Below are positions 43,341 to 52,121 of a DNA stretch of 64,000 nucleotides, piece by piece. The first letter of the stretch is position 1; the number at the start of each line of letters is the position of its first letter. The notes below the pieces were generated by a model, which saw only the letters and a program-made list of their open reading frames with translations, ran no database searches and had not been told where the DNA came from. This DNA comes from Cyanobium gracile PCC 6307 (GTDB taxonomy: Bacteria > Cyanobacteriota > Cyanobacteriia > PCC-6307 > Cyanobiaceae). The DNA is taken from NCBI RefSeq assembly GCF_000316515.1, contig NC_019675.1:186001-250000 (forward strand). Reading direction: 5' to 3'. Position numbers and translations under genes: made by a program.

Positions 43341-44189
43341 ATGCCGCTGGAGGACCTCCACGTCCTGGACTACCTCGAACTGGCCGGATCCCAGGCCAGG
43401 GCGGGAGCGGCTTTGGCCATGCACCAGTCCACGGTGAGCCGCAGCCTGCAGCTGATGCAGCAGGAGTTCCGGTTGGAGCCGGAGCGGGGCTCGCCGGTGT
43501 GCCGCCATGGCCACAACCCGTGCCTGCAGCACCTGCGGCTGGCCTCCCGGGAGCACCGCCTGATGGAGGGCCTGCTGCGCATCGGCACCGATGTGCTCCA
43601 CCAGAGCCTGCTGGCCGGCCTGGCCGGGGTGCAGCGGGTGCCGCCCCGCTGCCGCAGCGGCGACCACTGGGCCGCACTGGTGGGCCATGGCCTGCTGGAT
43701 GGGGCGATCGTGAGCGCGTTCTCCCTCCCGCAGCCGCTGCCCCCCGGCGAAGAACTCCGCTGGGATGGCCTCCGGGCCCTGCCGCTGGGGCGGCTGGGAT
43801 TGCGGCTGGTGGCCGCTCCGCCCGGAACGCGCCGGGTGCTGCTGCCCCCCAGGGGCGCTGCCCCGCTCCTCCATCAGGCCGTGGTGGCCCTGGGCTTCGT
43901 TGTGGAGCCCCAGCCGGTGGCCTGCCAGGAGCCGGCCGCCTGGGTGAAGCGGGCCCGGGACCGCGGGCTGGCCCTGCCGCTCTGCCCGCCGCTGCTGGGC
44001 ACCGACTGGCTGGCCGCCAACGGCCTGGAGCCTCTGGCCGAGCTGCCCCCCCTGGAGGAGGAGCTCTGGCTTCTGTTGCCGGAGGTGGCGGTGAATACCA
44101 ACCCGGCGCGGCAGTGTCTTGAGGGGTTGCGGGCGGTGATCAGCCAGGCCCATGTCGCCGCGGCAACCAAGGCGGAGGTGCAGCGATGA
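43341..44189 (+). CDS. LysR-like transcription regulator with divergent effector domain
   Basis: 282 residues from MPLEDLHVLDYLELAGSQAR. The N-terminal wHTH reads AGAALAMHQSTVSRSLQLMQ, typical of LysR (HQSTVSRSL for recognition helix). The remaining ~220 residues are Leu/Pro/Arg-rich with only weak resemblance to the LysR substrate domain (WAALVGHGLLDGAIVSAFSL, LRLVAAPPGTRRVLLPPRGA). The frame extends upstream to 43197, but the DNA-binding domain begins at the chosen Met. It ends 13 bases before the TTG of the DrmD-like gene, so it may be the first gene of the defence operon and control it. Confidence 0.7.
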   Translation: MPLEDLHVLDYLELAGSQARAGAALAMHQSTVSRSLQLMQQEFRLEPERGSPVCRHGHNPCLQHLRLASREHRLMEGLLRIGTDVLHQSLLAGLAGVQRVPPRCRSGDHWAALVGHGLLDGAIVSAFSLPQPLPPGEELRWDGLRALPLGRLGLRLVAAPPGTRRVLLPPRGAAPLLHQAVVALGFVVEPQPVACQEPAAWVKRARDRGLALPLCPPLLGTDWLAANGLEPLAELPPLEEELWLLLPEVAVNTNPARQCLEGLRAVISQAHVAAATKAEVQR

Positions 44190-44190
44190 G

Positions 44191-44205
44191 AAGGAGTGTC
44201 GTTTG
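44191..44205 (+). promoter_or_regulatory. Ribosome-binding site and TTG start of the DrmD-like gene
   Basis: AAGGAG at 44191-44196 is followed 6 bases later by TTG (44203-44205) in the helicase frame. Neither the frame's first ATG region (44152) nor the internal ATG at 44227 has a comparable site, so the TTG is taken as the real start. Confidence 0.65.
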
Positions 44206-47166
44206 CAGCAGAGCGACGCAGACTGGATGCGTTCCCACCCTCCAGCCAACGGGCTGCTGATGCAAGAAGCCGTTCTCGCGCCAGGAGCCCGGATCGAGTG
44301 CCGCAGTGCCGAATGGATGGTCCGCAGCCTGGGTCGCAGCTCCGACGGCCAGCAGGTGGTGGATGTGGTGGGCGTGTCGCCCTTCCTGCGCGACAAGGAA
44401 GCCCGCTTCCTGGTGGCAGTGGAGAAGGCTGCCGGCAGCTTCAAGGTGCTCCAGCCGGAAGACACCGCCCTGGTCAGCGACCCGTCGCCTCTGTACCGCG
44501 ACAGCCTGCTGTTCCTTGAGGCCCATCTGCGCCGCTCCATCCCCACCGATTCCTCCCTTGTGGTGGGCCATCGGGCGGCGATGGACGCCCTGCCTTACCA
44601 GCTGGAACCCGCCGCCAAGGCCTTGGCGATGCCGCGCCAGCGGCTGCTGATCGCCGATGCGGTGGGTCTGGGCAAGACCCTGGAGTGCGGCATCCTTTGC
44701 AGCGAGCTGATCCGGCGCGGGCGCGGCAAGCGGCTGCTGGTGGTCACCACCAAGAGCATGCTGGTGCAGTTCCAGAAGGAGTTCTGGACGCGTTTCTCGA
44801 TCCCGCTGGTGCGCCTGGATTCGGTGGGAATCCAGCGGATCCGCGAGCAGATTCCCACCAACCAGAACCCATTTCACTACTACGACAAGGCGATTGTTTC
44901 GGTCGACACGCTCAAGAACGATCGCGACTACCGCTTCTATCTCGATAACGCCAGCTGGGACATCATCGTGATCGATGAGTGCCAGAACGTGGCTGAGCGG
45001 GCCAGGGGTGCCCAGAAGAGCCAGCGGGCCAAGCTGGCCGAACGCCTGGCGACCCGCTCGGAGACGTTGATCCTGCTGTCGGCCACGCCGCACGACGGCA
45101 AGCCGGAGAGCTTCGCGAGCCTGATGAACATGCTCGACCCCACGGCGATCGCCGACCCGAGCCAGTACACCAAGGACGACATCAAGGATCTGTATGTGCG
45201 GCGCTTCCGCAAGGATGTGATCGCCGATCTGCGGAGCAGTGTCAAGGAACGCGACAGCGCCGATGTGGACTGCCCGGCGAGCGAGCAGGAAGAGCGGGTG
45301 TTCGCCCTGCTGAAAGACCTCAAGCTCCCTGACACCGACGCCAAGGCCAAGGCGGGCCAGCTCTTCAAAACCACCCTGGTCAAGAGCCTGCTCTCCAGCC
45401 CGATGGCGGCGCTGCAAACGGTGCGCAACCGGCTCAAGCGTCTCGAGGCCACCCCGGCCCCGGCCGACCAGGCGGCGTTGCAGGAGCTGGAACCGCTGCT
45501 GGCCGCTATCGGCCCGGCCGAGTTCTCCAAATACCAGCTTCTGCTGCAAATGATTCGCAGCGACTGGGGCTGGAGCGGCAAGGATCCCAAAGACCGGATC
45601 GTGCTGTTCACCGGCCGGCGTGAAACCCAGCGCTTCCTGGTGGAGCACCTGGCTGAAGATCTGGGCCTGCCCAAGGGCGCCGTGGTGGGTCTCGATGGCG
45701 CTATGCCCGATGTGGAGCAGACGCGGGTGGTGGAGCAATTCGCCCAGGAAAAGGAGGCGGTGCGGATCCTCGTCGCGACCGAGGTCGCATCAGAGGGCCT
45801 GAACCTGCACTACCTCAGCCACCGGCTGGTGCATGTCGACATTCCCTGGTCGCTGATGACGCTGCAGCAGCGCAATGGCCGCATCGATCGCTATGGCCAG
45901 CCGCAACAGCCCCAGATCCGCTACCTGCTCAGTTGCTCCCGCAGCGACGGCATGGGCGATGCCGAGAAGGTGCTGCGTCTGCTCAAGCGCAAGGACGAGC
46001 AGGCCCAGCAGAACATCGGCGATCCGGCTGTGTTTCTGGGCATCTACGACGCCGCTGGGGAAGAGGACGTCATCAGCGAGGCCTTCGAGACCGGCAGGGT
46101 GGATGCGCTGGAGCAGCGCATGGAGGCCAACGCCCAGCCCTATCTCGGACCGACCAGCGGCGACAACCTGTTCGAGGAACTGTTCGGCAGTACAGATGGC
46201 GGCAGTGAAAGCGGGGGAAACACCCCGGTTCAGCCGCTGGTGCAGCAACGCCAGCCCTTCAGCCTTTTCTCCAGTCTCTGGAGCTATGTGGATACGGCCC
46301 TTGAGGCGGTGGCCCAGCAGATGGAGCGCCGGGGCGAAAAGCTTGATCTACGGGTCTTCCCCGAGCAGCAGCGGCTGGAGATCACTCCGCCCCCCGAGCT
46401 GCAGCGCCGCTACGAGCGCTATCCCCGGGAACTGCAGCCACCTCGTGGCCAGCGGCTGGCCCTCTCCACCGAAGTGGTGGCGTTGCAGCGGGCCCTGGAG
46501 CAGAGCCGCCGGCAGGACAGCAGCCGGCCGGAGCTGGAGTTCCTCTGGGATCTGCACCCCCTGGTGGATTGGCTGTCCGACCGGGGGCAGATCACCTTCC
46601 AACGCCACTGCGCACCGGTGCTCCAACTCAGCGATGGCCTGGAGTCCGGTGCAGTGGTGATGGTGTTTCAGGGCACGATCCCGAATCAGAAGGGGGTGCC
46701 GGTGGTGCAGGAGTGGGTGGCGGTGCGCTTTGCCGGCGCCGGCCTCAAGGTGGTTGGGGTGGAGCCGCTCCAGGCGGTGGCGGAGCGGTTGCAGTTGGGG
46801 CGTAAGGCCTACGCCAACCCCCAAGCGCCGATCCCTGGGCACCTGCGGGAGCAGTTGCCGTATGCGGTGGAGCAGGCGAACGCCTACCTGCGCGACTGCG
46901 GCGACCGCTGGACGGCCCGCATGCAGCCGGAGCTGGAGGCCCAGCGCGAGCGCCTGAAGCGATTGCGAGGCCGGCAGGAGCAGCAGCTGGAGCTCAGCTT
47001 CGCGGCCGACCAGCGACCGCAGCAGATCAAGGAGAAGCGCCGACTGGCCGAGCAGAAGGCCATCGACGGGCGCTTCGACGACCACGAGCGCTTTGTGAAC
47101 GAGGTGATGACCATCGAACCCTCCCCTTACCTGAAGGTGGTGGCGGTGCTGCACCGGGAGGTTTGA
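44203..47166 (+). CDS. drmD: DrmD-like SNF2-family helicase of a DISARM-type system
   Basis: 987 residues. SNF2/SWI2 motor: Walker A LIADAVGLGKTLECGILCSE near residue 153, Walker B IIVIDECQNVAERARG near 258 (DECQ instead of DEAH), TLILLSATPHDGKPESFASL, and the second lobe with RILVATEVASEGLNLHYLSH and the arginine-finger motif LMTLQQRNGRIDRYGQ near 555. The C-terminal ~350 residues are helical with a charged coil (QREQRLKRLRGRQEQ-type). This layout and position beside a DrmMI-like methylase match DrmD of class 1 DISARM, which limits phage DNA; DrmD's exact step is not settled. Three bases separate it from the methylase gene. Confidence 0.82.
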   Translation: MQQSDADWMRSHPPANGLLMQEAVLAPGARIECRSAEWMVRSLGRSSDGQQVVDVVGVSPFLRDKEARFLVAVEKAAGSFKVLQPEDTALVSDPSPLYRDSLLFLEAHLRRSIPTDSSLVVGHRAAMDALPYQLEPAAKALAMPRQRLLIADAVGLGKTLECGILCSELIRRGRGKRLLVVTTKSMLVQFQKEFWTRFSIPLVRLDSVGIQRIREQIPTNQNPFHYYDKAIVSVDTLKNDRDYRFYLDNASWDIIVIDECQNVAERARGAQKSQRAKLAERLATRSETLILLSATPHDGKPESFASLMNMLDPTAIADPSQYTKDDIKDLYVRRFRKDVIADLRSSVKERDSADVDCPASEQEERVFALLKDLKLPDTDAKAKAGQLFKTTLVKSLLSSPMAALQTVRNRLKRLEATPAPADQAALQELEPLLAAIGPAEFSKYQLLLQMIRSDWGWSGKDPKDRIVLFTGRRETQRFLVEHLAEDLGLPKGAVVGLDGAMPDVEQTRVVEQFAQEKEAVRILVATEVASEGLNLHYLSHRLVHVDIPWSLMTLQQRNGRIDRYGQPQQPQIRYLLSCSRSDGMGDAEKVLRLLKRKDEQAQQNIGDPAVFLGIYDAAGEEDVISEAFETGRVDALEQRMEANAQPYLGPTSGDNLFEELFGSTDGGSESGGNTPVQPLVQQRQPFSLFSSLWSYVDTALEAVAQQMERRGEKLDLRVFPEQQRLEITPPPELQRRYERYPRELQPPRGQRLALSTEVVALQRALEQSRRQDSSRPELEFLWDLHPLVDWLSDRGQITFQRHCAPVLQLSDGLESGAVVMVFQGTIPNQKGVPVVQEWVAVRFAGAGLKVVGVEPLQAVAERLQLGRKAYANPQAPIPGHLREQLPYAVEQANAYLRDCGDRWTARMQPELEAQRERLKRLRGRQEQQLELSFAADQRPQQIKEKRRLAEQKAIDGRFDDHERFVNEVMTIEPSPYLKVVAVLHREV

Positions 47167-47169
47167 CCC

Positions 47170-48822
47170 ATGGCCCTCCCCGGCATCAGTAACGGCAACG
47201 AGTTTTATTCCGCCCACTATCTGGAAAGCGTGCTCACCGGCGACATCAAGAAGGTCCGCGAACGCTGGACGGACGAGGCCAGGGCCCAGCTGGAGGCGAA
47301 TCCTGCCGCTGATGTGAGCACCCCGGATGCACGCTTCCGGGCGCTTCGCAAACCATGGCAGAAACTCAGGGAAGCCGAGCTGGGCATCAACAACGATCCC
47401 GCCGAACGGCTGCGGCTGCAGCGGGAGCTGTTCTTCCGGCCGCTGTGCGAGGCCCTGGGCTACCCCTTCACCCCGCGGGCGGAGCCCGTGCTGATCGGCG
47501 GTGAGGCGTTCCAGGTGCCTCTGCTGGGGGAGGTGAGCAACGCCAAGGGCGAGCCCTGGCTATGGCTGGTGGAGTGCTTCAACCCAAGCGATGGAGAGGC
47601 TGACCCACTTGAGCTCACCATCGCCACCACGTGGGGTTGCCAGATCGACGACCCGTCGCTGGGCGCGGTGCTGACCGATGGCGACGGCCAGGGCGAGGAA
47701 ACCTGGGAGGAGCTGATCAGCGAGCGGGTGTTCGGCCAGGAGATTCCACCACGCTGGGTGCTGGCGGTGAGCCGCGACCAGCTGCTGTTGATCGACCGTC
47801 AGAAGTGGGCCGCCTCACGGCTGCTGCGCGTTGAGTTCGACACGCTGCTGGGCGAGAACAACCCCGATGCCGTGCTGGCAGCGGCCACCCTGCTGCACCG
47901 GGAGCACACCTGCCCGAGCGGGGGTGGCACGCCGCTGCTGGATGAGCTGGATGAGAACAGCCACAAGCACGCCTATGAGGTGAGCGGCGATCTCAAGTAC
48001 GCCCTGCGCCGCTCGATCGAGCTGCTGGGCAATGAGGTGGTGGCGTTTATCAAGGCCCAGAAGAAGGGGGTCTACGAGGAGCGGCTGGATCCGGAGCAGC
48101 TGACGCTGGAGCTGCTGCGCTTCATGTACCGGCTTCTTTTCCTGTTCTTCATCGAGAGCCGGCCGAAGGAGCTGGGCTACGCCCCGATGGGCAACGACGT
48201 GTACCGGCTCGGCTACAGCCTGGAGAGCCTGCGCGCTCTCGATACGGCCGAGCTGGCCACGGAGGAAGACCGCGAGAGCACCTACATCAGCGAATCCCTG
48301 GATCGGCTGTTCCAGATGATCTGGGAGGGGTACCCGAAGCGAGGCGAGCAGGAGGCCGTGCAGCCGCACCTCACGGCAGAGAAGCCTGAGTTCGACACCT
48401 TCCAGATCGTGCCGCTGCGCTCGCACCTGTTTGATCCGGAGCGGCTGCCGATCATCAATGGCCTGCTCAAGGACGAGAAAGGCGACAAGCGCTGGCCGAA
48501 GGTGCGCTTCCGCAACGCTGTGCTCCGGCAGGTGATCGAGATGATGTCGCTCACCAAGGAAGGCAAGGGCAAGCGGCGCGGCCGGGTGAGCTACTCGCAG
48601 CTAGGCATCAACCAGTTGGGGGCGGTGTATGAGGCGCTGCTCAGCTTCACCGGCTTCTTCGCCGAGGTGGATCTCTACGAGGTGCAACCCGCCCCGAAGA
48701 AAGCCAAAGCTGCCGCCATTAAGACGACGACGATCTCGACACTGGCGATGAGGAAGACAGCGACGAAACGAGCAAGGCAAGCGGTCAGCAACACGATGAA
48801 CTGGAGGTGGGCCACTTCGTGA
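47170..48822 (+). CDS. drmMI: DrmMI-like methyltransferase, N-terminal part before a frameshift
   Basis: 550 residues, of which about 517 are authentic. It starts MALPGISNGNEFYSAHYLES after a clear GGGAGG ribosome site (47157-47162). It contains RELFFRPLCEALGYPFTPRA, PWLWLVECFNPSDGEADPLE, PRWVLAVSRDQLLLIDRQKW and a helical block LELLRFMYRLLFLFFIESRP, the usual front end of Eco57I/DrmMI-type methylases (restriction-endonuclease-like domain). After LYEVQPAPKKAKAAAIK the frame turns to Thr/Arg noise and stops at 48822. The natural continuation is in the frame that carries the 3' part. Adding one G after the AAG at about 48722 would give an acidic linker and a single protein of 1650 residues (47170-52121). 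Confidence 0.8.
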   Translation: MALPGISNGNEFYSAHYLESVLTGDIKKVRERWTDEARAQLEANPAADVSTPDARFRALRKPWQKLREAELGINNDPAERLRLQRELFFRPLCEALGYPFTPRAEPVLIGGEAFQVPLLGEVSNAKGEPWLWLVECFNPSDGEADPLELTIATTWGCQIDDPSLGAVLTDGDGQGEETWEELISERVFGQEIPPRWVLAVSRDQLLLIDRQKWAASRLLRVEFDTLLGENNPDAVLAAATLLHREHTCPSGGGTPLLDELDENSHKHAYEVSGDLKYALRRSIELLGNEVVAFIKAQKKGVYEERLDPEQLTLELLRFMYRLLFLFFIESRPKELGYAPMGNDVYRLGYSLESLRALDTAELATEEDRESTYISESLDRLFQMIWEGYPKRGEQEAVQPHLTAEKPEFDTFQIVPLRSHLFDPERLPIINGLLKDEKGDKRWPKVRFRNAVLRQVIEMMSLTKEGKGKRRGRVSYSQLGINQLGAVYEALLSFTGFFAEVDLYEVQPAPKKAKAAAIKTTTISTLAMRKTATKRARQAVSNTMNWRWATS

Positions 48823-51800
48823 CCGCCGAGCAGCTCAAGGCCTATAAGGCCGAGGAGATCGTGCCCGATCCACTCACCGGCAAAGCCAAGAAATACGAGA
48901 AGGGCAGCTTCCTCTATCGCCTGGCGGGCCGCAACCGCCAGAAGAGCGCCAGCTATTACACGCCGGAGGTGCTCACCAGTTGCCAGATCAAATACACGCT
49001 CAAGGAAGCGCTGGTGGACAAGAGCGCTGCCGAGATCCTCCAGCTGAAGCTGCTGGAGATGGCGATGGGATCGGCCGCCTATCTCAATGAGCTGGTCAAC
49101 CAGCTGGCCCAGGCCTACCTGGAGCGGCGCCAGCAGGAAACGGGCAAAACCATCCCCCACGAGGGCTTCCAGCAGGAACTGCAGAAGGTGAAGATGCGCC
49201 TGGCCGATCAGAACGTGTTCGGCGTGGACCTCAACCCGGTGGCGGTGGAGCTGGCGGAGGTGAGCCTGTGGCTCAACAGCATCTTTGCGCCGGAGCAGGG
49301 GCGGGCGTTTGTGCCCTGGTTCAGCCAACAGCTGGTGTGCGGCAATTCGCTGCTCGGGGCGCGCAGGCAGATCTACAGGGTGAGCCAGCTGCCCACGGGC
49401 ACCGGCCGCAAAGCGAAACCCACAAGGCTCTGGCATGACCACGCGCCTGAGGAGCTGGCCTGGGATGCGGCCTTGCCGGCCGACGGGATCTTTCACTTCC
49501 TGCTGCCCGATCCGGGCATGGCCGCCTACTCCGACAAGGTGATCAAGGAGCTGGAACCCGAAGCGATCGAGCGCTGCAAGCGCTGGAACAAAGCCTTTGT
49601 GGGCGAGGCCTTCACCGAGGCCCAGATTGACCACCTGTTGCGCCTGAGCCAATTGGTGGATGGGCTCTGGAAGAAATGGGCCCACGATCAGACGGCCCTG
49701 CGCCAGCGCACCACCGATCCGTTACCGGTGTGGGAAGACCCCACCGACACTGAGGACGGAGCATGGACCCCACTGAGCCTGAAGGACCGCATCCAGGACC
49801 AGGAAGTTCTGGGCCGCGATGTGGCCAACACCAATGCACGGTTGCGACTGAAGTGGGCGATGGACTACTGGGTGGCGCTGTGGTTCTGGCCGATCCGCCA
49901 GGCGGGGCAGCTGCCGAGCCGCGATGAGTGGCTGATGGAGCTGAGCATGATCCTGGGCGACCTGGAACAGGGGATCACACCGGAGCTGGGGCAGGGAAAC
50001 CTGTTTGCCGATACCCAACCGAAGCAGCTGGCGGTGAACTTCAGCGACCAACACGGTTTTGTGAATGTGAACAAGCTGCTCGAAGACTTCGAGCGTCTGC
50101 GCCAGGTGCAATCGGTGGTCGAACGCGTCCGGCCGCTGCACTGGGATCTGGAGTTTGCCGATTTGCTGGCGGCTGGCGGCTTCGGCCTGATCGTGGGCAA
50201 CCCTCCCTGGCTGAAGGTGGAGTGGGAGGAAAAGGGCGTGATCGGTGACGCCGACCCGATGGTGCTGATCCGCAAAGTGAGCGCCAGCGAACTGGCGAAA
50301 CGGCGCAAGGAGGCGTTTGAGGCTCATCCAGATCTGCGGGCGGCTTATCTGGAGGAGTTTGAGGGGCAGAACGGCAGCCAGGCGTTTCTCAATGCGGTAG
50401 CGAACTACCCGCTGCTGAAGGGAAGTCAGTCCAACCTCTACAAGTGCTTTCTCCCCCAGGCCTGGCGTGTGGCTACAGGCCAAGGCGTGCAAGGATTTTT
50501 GCATCCCGAAGGAGTCTATGACGACCCGAAAGGCGGAGCACTGCGTGAGGTACTCTATCGTCGACTCAGGAATCACTTCCAATTCGAAAATCAGCTTTCA
50601 GTATTCTCAGAGATTCATCATAACACTAAGTTTAGTATCAACCATTACGGATCTCAGCGGCGCCCTAGCTTTACTCATTTTTGCAATATCTTTCGAACCA
50701 GTACGATCGATGCATCGGCTAGGCACAATGGTACCGGCCTAGTCGGCGGCATTAAGAACGAGGCAAATCAATGGAATACTGAAGGGCACCAACGGCGCTT
50801 TATTCCTGTTGACATACAGAGGCTGGAATTGTTTTCACGGCTATATGATGACCCTGGAACGCCGGCGGGACAGGCGAGACTTCCCGCACTTCATTCACAG
50901 CAACTGCTAAGCGTTTTGGAGAAGCTAGCCGCCTCCCCAGGCAGACTTTGTGATATTAAGAAGCGCTATATGGCCACCAAGATGTGGGACGAGACTTTCG
51001 CAGTAAAAAAAGACCTTACCATCCGACCTGGCACTTCTTTCCCGCCCTCAATCTCTGACTTAGTGCTTTCAGGCCCCCATTTCTTCGTTGGCACGCCAAT
51101 CTACAAGACCCCACGATCAATCTGCTCGCAGAACAGCCACTACGACACCATTGACCTCATCACACTCCCAGGCGATTACGTTCCCAGAACAAACTATCAT
51201 CCAGATATCTCTAGAGAAGAATATCGAGCCAGAATGCCATATGTGCCGTGGGGAAACAAAAAGCCAGTATCGGATTATTATCGTATTATAAGCCGAAAAA
51301 GGATTAGCCAGTCGGGCGAAAGAACCTTGATTTCATCAATTTGCCCGCCAGAAGTGGGGCATATCAATGGATGCTACTCCCATATTTTTTCCGATTCTCT
51401 TGATCTTGCGCACGTGGCATGCCTTTTCATGTCGCTGCCTATTGATTTCTTTATTAAAACAACTGGCAAAGCTGATTTCATGGAGAACACTGCTGATCAG
51501 CTTCCCCTAACGACATCTGCATCCAACTCTTCAATACGTACTCTCGCCCTCAACTGCCTCACCACCCACTACGCCGATCTCTGGAGCGAATGCTGGGACG
51601 AAGCCTTCCGCCAGCAACGCTGGGCCAAACAGGATTCCCGCCTCCCCAACAGCTTCTTCACCAACCTCACCCCCACCTGGCAGCGCGATTGCGCCCTGCG
51701 CACCGATTACGCCCGCCGCCAAGCCCTGGTGGAGATCGATGTGCTGGTGGCCCAGGCCCTCAAGCTCACCCTCGAAGAACTGATCACCATCTACCGCGTG

Positions 51801-52121
51801 CAGTTCCCGGTGATGCAGCAATACGAACGCGACACCTGGTATGACCGCAACGGCCGCATCGTCTTCACCGCCAGCAAGGGCCTCACTGGTGTCGGCTTCC
51901 CCCGCAAAGGCTCAGGCCGTGGCCCCAACAAGACCACGGGATGGGAAGACATCGCGGACATGACCTCCGGCACCGTCTCCCGCACGACCATGGATGACAC
52001 CCTGCCTGGGGGGCCCGTGGAGCGGACGATCACCTATGAGGCGCCATTTGATCGCTGTGATCGGGTGGCGGACTACCGGATTACCTGGGAGTTCTTCGAG
52101 AAGGAGGGGATCGGCGCATGA
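48807..52121 (+). CDS. drmMI: DrmMI-like N6-adenine methyltransferase, C-terminal part after a frameshift
   Basis: 1104 residues if translated from the GTG at 48807; real homology begins earlier, at about 48723, in an acidic linker (DDDDLDTGDEEDSDETSK). SAM motif I is LEMAMGSAAYLNELVNQLAQ, and the catalytic motif IV reads LIVGNPPWLKVEW (NPPW) near residue 465, the N6-adenine type. A helical block follows, then an AT-richer stretch (50.57-51.54 kb) in the place of the target-recognition domain, then the tail LTGVGFPRKGSGRG. In DISARM this methylase marks host DNA. The 3' end overlaps the DUF262 gene by 4 bases. Whether the split halves are made or assemble is unknown. Confidence 0.8.
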   Translation: MGHFVTAEQLKAYKAEEIVPDPLTGKAKKYEKGSFLYRLAGRNRQKSASYYTPEVLTSCQIKYTLKEALVDKSAAEILQLKLLEMAMGSAAYLNELVNQLAQAYLERRQQETGKTIPHEGFQQELQKVKMRLADQNVFGVDLNPVAVELAEVSLWLNSIFAPEQGRAFVPWFSQQLVCGNSLLGARRQIYRVSQLPTGTGRKAKPTRLWHDHAPEELAWDAALPADGIFHFLLPDPGMAAYSDKVIKELEPEAIERCKRWNKAFVGEAFTEAQIDHLLRLSQLVDGLWKKWAHDQTALRQRTTDPLPVWEDPTDTEDGAWTPLSLKDRIQDQEVLGRDVANTNARLRLKWAMDYWVALWFWPIRQAGQLPSRDEWLMELSMILGDLEQGITPELGQGNLFADTQPKQLAVNFSDQHGFVNVNKLLEDFERLRQVQSVVERVRPLHWDLEFADLLAAGGFGLIVGNPPWLKVEWEEKGVIGDADPMVLIRKVSASELAKRRKEAFEAHPDLRAAYLEEFEGQNGSQAFLNAVANYPLLKGSQSNLYKCFLPQAWRVATGQGVQGFLHPEGVYDDPKGGALREVLYRRLRNHFQFENQLSVFSEIHHNTKFSINHYGSQRRPSFTHFCNIFRTSTIDASARHNGTGLVGGIKNEANQWNTEGHQRRFIPVDIQRLELFSRLYDDPGTPAGQARLPALHSQQLLSVLEKLAASPGRLCDIKKRYMATKMWDETFAVKKDLTIRPGTSFPPSISDLVLSGPHFFVGTPIYKTPRSICSQNSHYDTIDLITLPGDYVPRTNYHPDISREEYRARMPYVPWGNKKPVSDYYRIISRKRISQSGERTLISSICPPEVGHINGCYSHIFSDSLDLAHVACLFMSLPIDFFIKTTGKADFMENTADQLPLTTSASNSSIRTLALNCLTTHYADLWSECWDEAFRQQRWAKQDSRLPNSFFTNLTPTWQRDCALRTDYARRQALVEIDVLVAQALKLTLEELITIYRVQFPVMQQYERDTWYDRNGRIVFTASKGLTGVGFPRKGSGRGPNKTTGWEDIADMTSGTVSRTTMDDTLPGGPVERTITYEAPFDRCDRVADYRITWEFFEKEGIGA

